The notes below the pieces were generated by a model that was not told the DNA's origin, ran no database searches, and saw nothing but the letters and a program-made list of their open reading frames with translations. A stretch of 64,000 nt of DNA from JAPXLN01 sp033809515 (GTDB lineage Bacteria; Bacillota; Sulfobacillia; Fermentithermobacillales; Fermentithermobacillaceae), in contig JAPXLN010000009.1 of the NCBI GenBank assembly GCA_033809515.1, forward strand, positions 3,939 through 67,938, given 5' to 3'. Numbering within the stretch: the first letter of the stretch is position 1; the number at the start of each line of letters is the position of its first letter. Made by a program: the position numbers and the translations under genes. Of this stretch, positions 23,810 through 31,628 are shown in pieces.

Positions 23810-23912
23810 GCGGTAAGCGAAAGTCTTCGGCCGCTGTGCGGACAGGAGTTTTGAGCCTGCTTGATTTCGGTTTTTCATCTGTCGCATCTTGTGCTATTGT
23901 ATGTGGTGCTGT

Positions 23913-24002
23913 GCCGGGATGTTGGAACCGGTAGACAATGGGGACTTAAAATCCCTTGGGCTGTGCAAGCCCGTGCGGGTTCAAATCCCGCTCCCGGCAC
24001 CA
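23913..24002 (+). tRNA. tRNA-Leu (anticodon TAA)
   Basis: Acceptor GCCGGGA (23913-23919) pairs with TCCCGGC (23992-23998), then A and an encoded CCA (24000-24002). The anticodon loop CTTAAAA has TAA at 23947-23949. A long variable arm (GGGCT/AGCCC) marks it as class II. GGTTCAAATC T-loop present. An extended -10 TGCTATTGT lies at 23892-23900. Confidence 0.96.
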
Positions 24003-24072
24003 TCCAGTAATACTCTGACCCCAAAGATCTCAGTAGGGCTTCAGCGAGACATTCACGAACCTGGCAACCAAG

Positions 24073-24101
24073 GGGTGTCTTCGGATCCAAGCCCATTTTT
24101 T
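24073..24101 (+). terminator. Possible terminator after tRNA-Leu
   Basis: A bulged hairpin (GGG...CTT with AAG...CCC) followed by six T residues (24096-24101). The stem is weak; the U tract is the stronger part. Confidence 0.35.
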
Positions 24102-24155
24102 GTGTTGGGTTAACGCTGTCGCACAATCTGCATACATTCATTGCGGTGATAGATT

Positions 24156-24659
24156 TTGCGTATTGTTGAAGATGCTGTATGGCGCCATTACGGGTACCCC
24201 AACCCATACTGGGCGGCAAAGTGTAAAGACTGCCGTACGAAGGTATTCGGGAGGGGCAAGCCTGTCAGTGAGTGCATCGACTGCTGGAAGATTGAGATAT
24301 GGCAGAAGGGTAGAGCCCTGTTTCATCTTCCGGTCTCCCTTGAATCCATTGCTGAGAAGGCCTGCTTGCTCAGACCGGGCCTGATGGCAAAGGTTTCACG
24401 GGATGAAACCCCGGTAGTAAGATCCGGGGTTCCCTTTGACGGGTACCCTACTGAGGACAACGACTATCTCTTGATGATATACGCCAGGAACATACGTGAA
24501 CGAGACGACCTTACGGGCCTGGTGGCGCTGGTGGCTGGTCTGGACTGCGCAAGGGCTTCGCTGCTTCCGGTGCGCCGGGGATGCTGGCTCTACGATTCCT
24601 TCTTGGGACCCTGGCAAGCTTGGTTTCCCCTTGACAAGGACTGCTTTGGCCGCCTGTAG
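24156..24659 (+). CDS. Uncharacterised protein with a four-cysteine zinc-ribbon-like N terminus
   Basis: 167 residues of unknown function. CKDC and CIDC pairs, 14 residues apart in the N-terminal quarter (around residues 23-43), suggest a zinc ribbon or Fe-S site; no signal peptide or membrane segment is visible. The rest is mixed alpha/beta with many aromatic residues. The TTG start has a modest GGTGAT 6 bases upstream. The frame is open throughout and the cysteine pattern argues for a real protein. It stands alone between tRNA-Leu and a convergent operon. I do not recognise the family. Confidence 0.6.
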   Translation: MRIVEDAVWRHYGYPNPYWAAKCKDCRTKVFGRGKPVSECIDCWKIEIWQKGRALFHLPVSLESIAEKACLLRPGLMAKVSRDETPVVRSGVPFDGYPTEDNDYLLMIYARNIRERDDLTGLVALVAGLDCARASLLPVRRGCWLYDSFLGPWQAWFPLDKDCFGRL

Positions 24660-24716
24660 ACGCTACGTCTTGGCGTTTTTTCCGGGGACAGGCCGGTTTG
24701 CTTGTCATAAGAACAG

Positions 24717-24736
24717 CCGGCCCGCGAACGGGCCGG
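24717..24736 (-). terminator. Hairpin terminator for the ECF-sigma operon
   Basis: A perfect 8-bp GC stem (CCGGCCCG with CGGGCCGG, CGAA loop) lies 25 bases past the stop of the minus-strand coiled-coil gene. The following minus-strand sequence CTGTTCTTATG is only moderately T-rich. It may also stop plus-strand readthrough. Confidence 0.5.
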
Positions 24737-24760
24737 GTCTCACGAACTATGCAGGTGCTC

Positions 24761-25486
24761 CTATTCTTCGGGCTCCCGGTCTTCTATCTTCTCGCGGAGG
24801 TCCTCCATCTTCTCCAGGAGTTCCTCTTTCTTGTCCTCATATCTTTCATAGATAGCTTCGAGCCGCTCCTCCATTTTCTCCTGGGTTGCTTCGATCTTGT
24901 TCTGAATCCGCTCGAGTTCCTGTTCGAGCCGGTCAATCTGGCTTTCCCAGCGTTCCTGTTCCCGCTCGATCTCCTCTTCCATGGTTTTCCCCATGTCGTC
25001 CAGGTTACCGCCGGACCTGCCGGCACGCCTGCGTTCGAGCCTGACGACGAAGTCGCGTTGTTCCCCAGGGGCACCTCCTCGCCTCATTGTTCTTGGCTTC
25101 GGCACAGGGAAGGGCATTGGCACAGGAGGGAACCCTTCTGAAGGGTGCGAAAGCTCCTTGATGAGGCTAAGAGTGATCTCTACTGCACAAGCGATCTCTT
25201 GCATGGTAGCTTGGTCTGCAAGCTCAGGGATGATCATGTGGACGTCCTTGTACTCCGGGAGTGCCTTGAGTGCGTCAATGCACTTACGGTAAGTTGACGC
25301 GAGCTGGTCCTCCATTCCGCTGTAAGCATCAGTGTAGATCCCTTGCTGAGTCACTGACCGGATTCCACGAAGGACGCCTCTTATCTGAGCCAAATTGTCC
25401 AACGAGTCACTTCCTTTCTCGGTCTTCTTCTCTGATTCACCTGACACCGCCTGAGGCGTAGGAAATCCGCTATCCGGTTGCATCAC
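24761..25486 (-). CDS. Coiled-coil protein coupled to an ECF sigma factor
   Basis: 241 residues, function unknown. Residues about 25-115 are helical and polar; a proline-rich linker (PPVPMPFPVPKPR) follows; the C-terminal 85 residues are a near-continuous glutamate/lysine/arginine coiled coil. No membrane segment or HTH is visible. Its start codon overlaps the 3' end of the sigma gene by 17 bases, so the two are co-expressed. By position it could be a cytosolic anti-sigma factor, but no known anti-sigma domain can be seen, and a structural role is equally possible. Confidence 0.7.
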   Translation of the reverse strand: MMQPDSGFPTPQAVSGESEKKTEKGSDSLDNLAQIRGVLRGIRSVTQQGIYTDAYSGMEDQLASTYRKCIDALKALPEYKDVHMIIPELADQATMQEIACAVEITLSLIKELSHPSEGFPPVPMPFPVPKPRTMRRGGAPGEQRDFVVRLERRRAGRSGGNLDDMGKTMEEEIEREQERWESQIDRLEQELERIQNKIEATQEKMEERLEAIYERYEDKKEELLEKMEDLREKIEDREPEE

Positions 25487-26078
25487 CTTCTTCCTCCAAA
25501 AGCCCGCGCGCCAACTGTTTCGCCCTGTGAGTGCGCCATTTCACCAGCCCGGCGTCGATTTCGAGAAGCTCTGCCACTTCGTTAACGGTATAGTCCAGAT
25601 AGTACCGCAGGTACAGCACTCTCATGTACTGTTCAGGAAGATCCTTGTGGAGCTTTTCCAGGAGCAGGGTTGCTTCAGCGATGTCTGCCGGGATTCTCGA
25701 GTTCGCATACTCGGGGTAGGTCAGTGCTCTTTCTATGCTGGCTGCCGGGCGACTGCTTCGCATGAAACTGGAGGCCTCGTTGACAGCTATCATGCGCACC
25801 CAATACTTGAACCTGGAACCATCTTTGATCTTGTCCAGCGAGTAGTATGCCTTCATAAACGACGTTTGTACTATGTCGTCCAGGTCAGGAGACGACCCTA
25901 CCCTGGATTTGACTGCCTTTTTTACGGAATCACAATGTCGTTTTACCAGCTCATCAAATGGCTCATTGGCGTTTGGGCAGTACCGGGCAGCTGCAGGTTC
26001 TCGTATGATCTGCAGGGCCAGCACAACCAGATCCCTATCGTCGCATTGGCACAGGCTGCGAGGATTTGTGTCTGACAT
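25470..26078 (-). CDS. ECF-type RNA polymerase sigma factor
   Basis: 202-residue sigma-70 family protein. Region 2 is seen around SSPDLDDIVQTSFMKAYYSLDKI and FKYWVRMIAVNEASSFMR; region 4 around LPEQYMRVLYLRYYLDYTVNEVAELLEIDAGLVKWRTHRA. The long N-terminal lead (about 40 residues) contains several cysteines and one CQC pair. Regions 1 and 3 are absent, as in ECF sigmas. GGAGGGAG lies 14 bases before the ATG. Upstream on the minus strand AACC (26145-26148) and GTCTA (26123-26127), 17 bases apart, resemble a weak ECF-type promoter, so autoregulation is possible. Confidence 0.88.
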   Translation of the reverse strand: MSDTNPRSLCQCDDRDLVVLALQIIREPAAARYCPNANEPFDELVKRHCDSVKKAVKSRVGSSPDLDDIVQTSFMKAYYSLDKIKDGSRFKYWVRMIAVNEASSFMRSSRPAASIERALTYPEYANSRIPADIAEATLLLEKLHKDLPEQYMRVLYLRYYLDYTVNEVAELLEIDAGLVKWRTHRAKQLARGLLEEEGDATG

Positions 26079-26146
26079 CTCGGCTGTACCTACTCCCTCC
26101 TAAGAACGCCTCTCACCATACATAGACTGCCCGAGCTCAGAAAGGG

Positions 26147-27019
26147 TTAGCGTCCCCAGGCGTATTTTTCGTCCTGCGTGCTTTTTCCCCTGTCACATTC
26201 TTCCCGGCCAACCCATGGCCCGGTATTCTCAAGAAGCCAGTTGATTCCATCAGCTACGCTTTCCCGGGACCCGGTCCGGTGCGGGCAGTGCTGGAGTACG
26301 GCGTATATGTCCGCAGATCCGTTTTTCAGGATGTCCATAGTGTCTAGAATAGGGACATTCCCCTGCTTTGCAACAGGTGACCAGTAGTACTTGCGACCTC
26401 CCAGCCAAACGTGGTGTAAATGCACCACTCTGCACCACGGTGCAAGTTGGGAGATCATGTCTTGATATGGGTACTTCAGCAATCGGCACGCCAGGTAGAT
26501 ATCGCCTACGTCCAGACACAAAGAGAGGTTCCATTGAGGCAATCTAGCCTCGCTAATGGCCATAAGCGCTATGAACGCTGACGGATCTTTGCGTGGGCCA
26601 AGTTTCGGTTCGCAGATGATGGGAACTTTGTATAATCCCTCAAAGGTCTTGATGATCTCCAGGCCTCTCCTGACCCGTTGTATACCGAGGTTTCTCCCGG
26701 AGGTGTCCCACATGTACGGAAAATGTATGACGATATACGATACGCCCCAATCGCTTGCCAGACGACAAGTGCGGCGCAACTCGTCGCGGGCTGTGTCATC
26801 ATCAAGCAGAAATCCATACCGGCTGTCAAGTGAGTAAAGGGGACAGTGGAATCCGACCTTGAGCCCGGACCGATTGGACTTGCCCATGAGGAACTCCAGA
26901 TCACCGTCGTAGCCTAGATTCCCGATTTCAATGGCCTGGGTGTGCCAGTTGAACAACTCCGGAAGTCTTTGGCTTGAGGAATCCACTGTATCGGAGGAAA
27001 CGGACAAAATAAACCCCAA
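26147..27019 (-). CDS. Sugar phosphate isomerase/epimerase-like TIM-barrel protein
   Basis: 290-residue protein of the xylose-isomerase-like/AP-endonuclease-2 superfamily. Metal-site segments are visible in order: VGFHCPLY, YIVIHFPY, ICEPKLG, CLDVGDI and VVHLHHV. The substrate cannot be inferred; members include inosose dehydratases, epimerases and endonuclease IV. TTG 27019 follows GGAGGTGTAG by about 10 bases. It lies 68 bases upstream of the ECF sigma gene on the same strand, so a three-gene operon is plausible. Confidence 0.75.
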   Translation of the reverse strand: MGFILSVSSDTVDSSSQRLPELFNWHTQAIEIGNLGYDGDLEFLMGKSNRSGLKVGFHCPLYSLDSRYGFLLDDDTARDELRRTCRLASDWGVSYIVIHFPYMWDTSGRNLGIQRVRRGLEIIKTFEGLYKVPIICEPKLGPRKDPSAFIALMAISEARLPQWNLSLCLDVGDIYLACRLLKYPYQDMISQLAPWCRVVHLHHVWLGGRKYYWSPVAKQGNVPILDTMDILKNGSADIYAVLQHCPHRTGSRESVADGINWLLENTGPWVGREECDRGKSTQDEKYAWGR

Positions 27020-27652
27020 CTAAACTACACCTCCAAAGGATAAGTGGTTTAATGCTTGGGCCGGGTATTAAGATTGGCAAACCAGAGGCTAAGCGACCCT
27101 GCGGCGGACCCTATTCCGAGCCCGGCGCAGAAGGTGCGAGCGCAAGCTAGCTAATAGTGAGTTTGACTCGGACTCCGATAGGCAACACCTCACATTACCA
27201 ACATATTCTAGGCTTAAATCCCAAATCCTGCATGCCTTGCGAAAAAGTGCGGTCAAGTGAGCAAAGTTGTCGAATGTTGAAATATTGAGGTCAGAACCAG
27301 GGTCGGTTTCTTCCGGTCCCCGGGCCAAGTGCCGGACAATTCTAGCGGGGGATGGGTCAGCCTCATGGAACGATCAGATGGAAGCCCGTAGAGTACGGGA
27401 AGGACTGCTGCCCGCAACGGACAACAGTCCCAATGCCCTAAGCGATCGAGGCTGCTTCATCATCGTCACTGGATAGACGGATTTGGCCGGTCACGTCTCA
27501 GCCACCCGGTATTTCTTCCTTTCCGGGAGGCAACCGGAGCATTCCTCAGCCGCACAGACTATCGACAGATTCATTGCCCTTCCCAGAAAAGAGCAATGTC
27601 CTCAAATGGGGGTCAAAAAGAAGGTCCGTGACTTCAATTGGGGGGCTTACGC
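27020..27652. other. Non-coding stretch with no recognised gene
   Basis: Over 600 bases without a convincing gene. Open frames at 27089-27328 (minus) and 27267-27476 (plus) give peptides with no recognisable motif and no ribosome-binding site. A Spo0A-box-like GTTGTCGAAT is at 27263-27272. The stretch could hold decayed sequence. Confidence 0.5.
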
Positions 27653-27728
27653 TGGTGGGCCATACAGGACTCGAACCTGTAACCTCCCGATTAAGAGTCG
27701 GATGCTCTACCAATTGAGCTAATGGCCC
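27653..27728 (-). tRNA. tRNA-Lys (anticodon CTT)
   Basis: On the minus strand, acceptor GGGCCAT pairs with ATGGCCC, followed by A and encoded CCA. The anticodon loop CTCTTAA carries CTT. D-arm GCTCAATTGGTAGAGC and T-arm ACAGGTTCGAGTCCTGT are complete. Confidence 0.96.
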
Positions 27729-27735
27729 TTGTACA

Positions 27736-27812
27736 TGGTAGCGGCGACTGGATTCGAACCAGTGACCCTACGGGTATGAACCGTATGCTCTGACCAACTG
27801 AGCTACGCCGCC
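27736..27812 (-). tRNA. tRNA-Met (anticodon CAT, elongator)
   Basis: On the minus strand, acceptor GGCGGCG pairs with CGCCGCT (one G-U), followed by A and encoded CCA. Anticodon loop TTCATAC has CAT. The anticodon stem TACGG/CCGTA and a paired first base fit an elongator rather than an initiator tRNA. It precedes tRNA-Lys in the same transcript. tRNAs between yabR and spoIIE are also found in B. subtilis. Confidence 0.94.
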
Positions 27813-27827
27813 ATGCAAGCAATGCTC

Positions 27828-27856
27828 ATTATAACGAGACTGCAATTCCACGTCAA
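27828..27856 (-). promoter_or_regulatory. Sigma-A promoter for the tRNA-Met/tRNA-Lys pair
   Basis: Minus strand TTGACG (27856-27851), 17-base spacer, perfect TATAAT (27833-27828). Transcription would start about 10 bases before the tRNA-Met 5' end. Confidence 0.87.
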
Positions 27857-28260
27857 CACCGCTTCTGCTCTGTGCTATGGTACTTGACTGCAAAAGCAAG
27901 TTCCAGTGTTTTGGATAAGAGCAGAAGTTACTCTTGTAGAGCCCCTGCAGCAAAATGTAGGTTGCCTGATTCAGGTTTGGTCACCATTTTTGGACTAGAC
28001 CGGAGGAAATAAGCCATGAGCGATATGCCGATCTTTTGGGCGCAAACCGGAATCGGGGCACCGAACAGAAGTTGCTCTTGGGTTCACCCACATTTCTACT
28101 GACTGGAAGTTACTTTTTCAACTAACCTCTGTGTTATGGTACAGTGATACTGCTACCCGGTGACTGAGCGATACCAGGGACGGCTGTCAGCCCTAATCCA
28201 GATGCTCAGTCCAGATGATCGGCGCAGATGCTCGGCGCTGACGACAAGGGGGTCTGGCAG
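27857..28260. repeat. Non-coding spacer with scattered short direct repeats
   Basis: About 400 bases without a gene. CTCTGTGYTATGGTAC occurs at 27868-27883 and 28127-28142 (15 of 16 identical). CAGAAGTTRCTCTTG occurs at 27922-27936 and 28066-28080 (14 of 15). Each copy of the first repeat contains an extended -10 (TGYTATGGT); the second copy could drive the membrane-protein gene that follows. Confidence 0.6.
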
Positions 28261-28779
28261 ATGAGGCGTCAGAGCATAATACTGATCTGCGAAATCATGC
28301 TATGCATATTGATCTTGACTGCTATGTACCTGATTACTCACCACGTCTATGCTGACGTGTTTCGGATTGGTACGGCAGCTAGTCTGCCGACCAGCTGGAT
28401 TGTTATTACGATTCTCAACTGGAAAAAGGAAACTGACACAGATCGCCCAAAAGCACGCTGGTTTACGCTCGTCGTGGTTGCCGTTGCCATCGCCGTGTTT
28501 GCAGTTGCCAAGCCCAATATCACATATGAAGAAGGTAAGAGCATCGTCTCTGCGCAAGGATATGAGAATCTCTACGAGCTACAGGATAAGTCGATACTGG
28601 CGTTTGGGCTGAAGCACACGAAGCTGGTTCCAGAGGCCTATCTCTATGTCGGCGAGAGAAACAGCATTAAGTACTACATTCTACTAAGCCCCATAGATGG
28701 TGAAATCGATACAGAACTGATAGGTGACGGGAATTACCTGGACATGTACTTCGATGTGAAATATGGACAACGCCCCTAG
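28261..28779 (+). CDS. Uncharacterised membrane protein
   Basis: 172 residues. Three membrane segments are predicted near residues 8-28, 35-52 and 70-87, followed by an extracytoplasmic or cytosolic mixed domain of about 80 residues. I do not recognise the family. The frame extends to 28228, but ATG 28261 follows AAGGGGG by 8 bases and places the first membrane segment directly after the start. It stands alone between the tRNAs and the baeRF gene, and its sequence is slightly more AT-rich than its neighbours. Confidence 0.62.
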   Translation: MRRQSIILICEIMLCILILTAMYLITHHVYADVFRIGTAASLPTSWIVITILNWKKETDTDRPKARWFTLVVVAVAIAVFAVAKPNITYEEGKSIVSAQGYENLYELQDKSILAFGLKHTKLVPEAYLYVGERNSIKYYILLSPIDGEIDTELIGDGNYLDMYFDVKYGQRP

Positions 28780-28920
28780 CAACCTCCTGAGTCTGTCTGA
28801 TGCATAAGCCCCGGTTTGAAAGTGGGACAAGGGTTTTGGCCCCGCCCTATTGGCAAGATTCTGATAGACTAGGGGCACTGAGAGGCAGGTTTGGTCAAGT
28901 TTGGTATTGGAGGGAGCAAT

Positions 28921-30066
28921 ATGATGTTCAAAATCGCAGACAGCTTTCCGGCTGAGATTGCGGACATGCATGGGCCGCCGTGTATTTCCCTTTACCAACC
29001 AACACACAGACACAGGCCGGATAACAGGCAAGACCCGATAAGGTTCAAGAATCTGGTTCAGCGGATAGAGACCTCTCTGAGACAAAAGTACCCTCGTAGA
29101 GAGATCGACTCTCTGATGAAACCTTTTCGCGTTTTGGCTGAGGACTGGCTGTTCTGGGAGCATACTCTGGACGGGCTGGCTGTGCTTTGCACTCAGGAAA
29201 AACGCGTAATATACCATCTTCAACGGCCAGTTAAGGAATTGGCGGTGGTGGCTGACAGTCTTCATATCAAACCCTTGATACGAGTGTTCCAATCGGCAGA
29301 CCGCTATTATCTCCTGGGGCTCAGCAGGAATGAGTTCTCCTTGTACGAGGGTAACCGGTATGGATTTGAGAAAATGGAGCTAGGAGCAGAGGTGCCCAGG
29401 ACCGCTCAGGAAATCCTGGGTGAGAGAAGCACTGAACGTTACGTGACTCCGGGTACCTATGGGCCTCCTATGCCAGGGATTTATCACGGACATGGTGGCA
29501 GGAAAGAAGAGATCGATAAGGATACTGAGAAGTTTTTCCGGTTTGTCGATGGCTTTGTGCTTGAAAGATATTCGCGTCCTACAGGGTTGCCCATAATGCT
29601 GGTGGCGCTGCCTGAGCATCATGGGCTTTTCCGGCAGATCTCCCGCAATCCGTTTTTGATGAAACAAGGACTCCAGACCGACCCTGCTTCACTGGCGACT
29701 CCCCAACTAGCGAACGCAGTATGGAGCACAATAGAGCCGTTGTACCTTGAAAAAACCAAGGTGCTTGTTGATAAGTATGAAGCGGCAAAGGCCAAGGGAT
29801 TGGCCTCAGACGATCTCCACGAGATAGCACAGGCTGCACTCCACAACAATATCAGGCATCTTCTTGTGGAAGCAGACCGAATAGTCCCGGAAAGAGTCAA
29901 TCCTGTTACGGGTGAACTTGCAGAAGCGGATTTGGAGCATCCCGAAGTCGACGATTTACTCGACGATCTGGCAGAAATGGTTTTCAGAAGCAAAGGTGAG
30001 GTAGTTGTACTTCCTAAAATAAGAATGCCCACTGTAACAGGGGCGGCGGCTATCCGGAGATACTGA
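28921..30066 (+). CDS. baeRF-family (eRF1-like) protein
   Basis: 381 residues. The N-terminal ISLYQPTHRHRPDNRQDPIRFKNL pattern and the central and C-terminal arrangement fit the bacterial archaeo-eukaryotic release factor (baeRF3-type) proteins. These are related to eRF1/Pelota and are proposed to act in ribosome hibernation or rescue, with no settled function. The C-terminal part has VDDLLDDLAEMVFRSKGEVVVLP, like the eRF1 C domain. ATG 28921 follows GGAGGG; the frame is open to 28891 but lacks a site there. It converges on the M14 peptidase gene. Confidence 0.75.
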   Translation: MMFKIADSFPAEIADMHGPPCISLYQPTHRHRPDNRQDPIRFKNLVQRIETSLRQKYPRREIDSLMKPFRVLAEDWLFWEHTLDGLAVLCTQEKRVIYHLQRPVKELAVVADSLHIKPLIRVFQSADRYYLLGLSRNEFSLYEGNRYGFEKMELGAEVPRTAQEILGERSTERYVTPGTYGPPMPGIYHGHGGRKEEIDKDTEKFFRFVDGFVLERYSRPTGLPIMLVALPEHHGLFRQISRNPFLMKQGLQTDPASLATPQLANAVWSTIEPLYLEKTKVLVDKYEAAKAKGLASDDLHEIAQAALHNNIRHLLVEADRIVPERVNPVTGELAEADLEHPEVDDLLDDLAEMVFRSKGEVVVLPKIRMPTVTGAAAIRRY

Positions 30067-30094
30067 GGACAACTGCTGACCCGCTGAGAAAAGG

Positions 30095-31489
30095 TTATTC
30101 CCGAGAGATAAGGCTATTCCCGAAATGAGCTCTTAGGTCACTCCGGGAAAGCGTGGTTCTGAAAAGACTGTCTAGGTGGACGGTCCCGGAATCAGCGTCC
30201 CAGCTGATGTCGTATTTATCGTGATCTACAATGGCCCTTAACAGGTGATACTCAATCGAATCAATCATGATGTACTCGGAACTGTCAGTGACATCCATTG
30301 TGATCCTTTGCCCTGCCATGCCGCTGACGGTTCTGTCTGTGTCAGCGCCGGATGTCAATAGGTCGAACTGGGATTTCTCGATGTAGGATCTGTTGTTGTA
30401 CAGGACAACTTCGTTGGCGTACAGCACTCCATCGATGCACAGGTTGGCAGTAACGGCGTCACACTCGACCAACCGGTTTCGTGTGCGGTAGAAATGAGAC
30501 ACCAGAGCCAGAGGTACATTCTTGTTTCTGAGCCATACGTCGTCGTATGCCCTCCATGCAACTTTGCCCATCTTCATGCTCCCCCTGGAGGTCTCTATGG
30601 TCGCGGCTGCATGTCCGATGGTCACCAGCCAATCCTTGTATCCTCCGAAGTCAGCTGTGCCTGCAATGTATTGGCTTTGGGTGGCAGGTTTCATGTCAAG
30701 GGCATATTCGGTGATTTTTTGCAGCATCCTGGCTATTTCCAGCGTCCTGTCATAGAGATCGCCTGTTTGCCCATAGTTCCAGAAAATCAAGTTGCCTTCT
30801 GAGTGATAAGCTATGGAGTAGTCAAATGCCAGATTGTCGTGTAGTTTCTTTAGCGCACAGGTTTCGGGCTCTGAAAATGGGGCGGGTCCGCTGTTTTGGG
30901 TCTGTGCCCTGAAGTTGGCATCGTAGTTTCTGTTGAGGTTCACGTTGTTGGCATTGACTATGCCAATGGTAGCTTTGCTGAATCCCTCCTCAAGAGATCC
31001 TGTTTTGAGGTACGCATTATAAGCTTCCAGACCGTCTGGGTCTACCAGTGGGATGAAGTGTACCTGGGACTTGCTGAGGAGTTGCCTTACGCTTAGCCCC
31101 TGAAAACTCGTATTGTCCCGGAACAACCGCAGGATGTGTTCTATTTGATTGAGGACCAGTATGGTGTTGATGTATTCACGGCTGTGGTGGGTTGCGTTAA
31201 TCGTAATGCAGGTCGTTCCCTGACTGTTGCCGACGATTATGTCGTGTATGTCTCTGCCCTGCACGGACTTACCGATTACGGTTGCACTTATGGCGCCCGT
31301 GTCTTCGTATTCGGTGACCAGGGCATGGATGTAGTCCAGGTAATCGCTGTAGAACGTTTCGCTGGCGTAAAGGGACTCCAGCGTGCCGCCAATTTCCCCC
31401 GGGATCGCTGGTGCATGGCCGTTGATGCCTCCCAGCAAGATGACTGCGCACAAGAAAACCCTATACAGGATAACCCCACATTGCCGCAT
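30095..31489 (-). CDS. Secreted M14-family zinc carboxypeptidase
   Basis: 464 residues with an N-terminal signal peptide (hydrophobic to about residue 24). The zinc site is H102-S-R-E105 with third ligand H229 (AYHSEG); substrate-binding NLNRN is at 184-188 and the catalytic glutamate is E299 in TIETSRGS. The set is complete, so the enzyme is probably active. Bacterial M14 proteins of this kind often cleave gamma-D-Glu-diaminopimelate bonds in peptidoglycan. The last about 110 residues look like a stalk similar to copper-amine-oxidase N domains. AAGGGGTG precedes the ATG. Confidence 0.87.
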   Translation of the reverse strand: MRQCGVILYRVFLCAVILLGGINGHAPAIPGEIGGTLESLYASETFYSDYLDYIHALVTEYEDTGAISATVIGKSVQGRDIHDIIVGNSQGTTCITINATHHSREYINTILVLNQIEHILRLFRDNTSFQGLSVRQLLSKSQVHFIPLVDPDGLEAYNAYLKTGSLEEGFSKATIGIVNANNVNLNRNYDANFRAQTQNSGPAPFSEPETCALKKLHDNLAFDYSIAYHSEGNLIFWNYGQTGDLYDRTLEIARMLQKITEYALDMKPATQSQYIAGTADFGGYKDWLVTIGHAAATIETSRGSMKMGKVAWRAYDDVWLRNKNVPLALVSHFYRTRNRLVECDAVTANLCIDGVLYANEVVLYNNRSYIEKSQFDLLTSGADTDRTVSGMAGQRITMDVTDSSEYIMIDSIEYHLLRAIVDHDKYDISWDADSGTVHLDSLFRTTLSRSDLRAHFGNSLISRE

Positions 31490-31605
31490 GTCTGTTCACC
31501 CCTTAGGCACCCGGTGTCGCTTTAATCCATGATATGAAGACAAACGGCAGGTTTTGCCTTTACAGCCGGTGGGATGCGCCTGGCAAAGGGGTGGCACGAG
31601 GCCTG

Positions 31606-31628
31606 GGGGCCGGTTAGTGGCCGGCCCC
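31606..31628 (-). terminator. GC-rich hairpin at the end of the ABC operon
   Basis: Perfect 8-bp stem GGGGCCGG (31606-31613) with CCGGCCCC (31621-31628), loop spanning the stop codon of the last permease gene. No T tract follows on the minus strand, so it may act as a 3' stabilising hairpin instead. Confidence 0.4.

Noticed and set aside
23913..24155. Integration (att) site of a mobile element at tRNA-Leu
   Set aside because: No repeat of the tRNA 3' end was seen downstream, and no integrase, transposase or phage gene is present in the accessory segment.
27089..27476. Two overlapping opposite-strand open frames in the 27.0-27.65 kb gap
   Set aside because: Neither has a ribosome-binding site, a motif or a sensible hydrophobicity pattern; reported only as a gene-free stretch.
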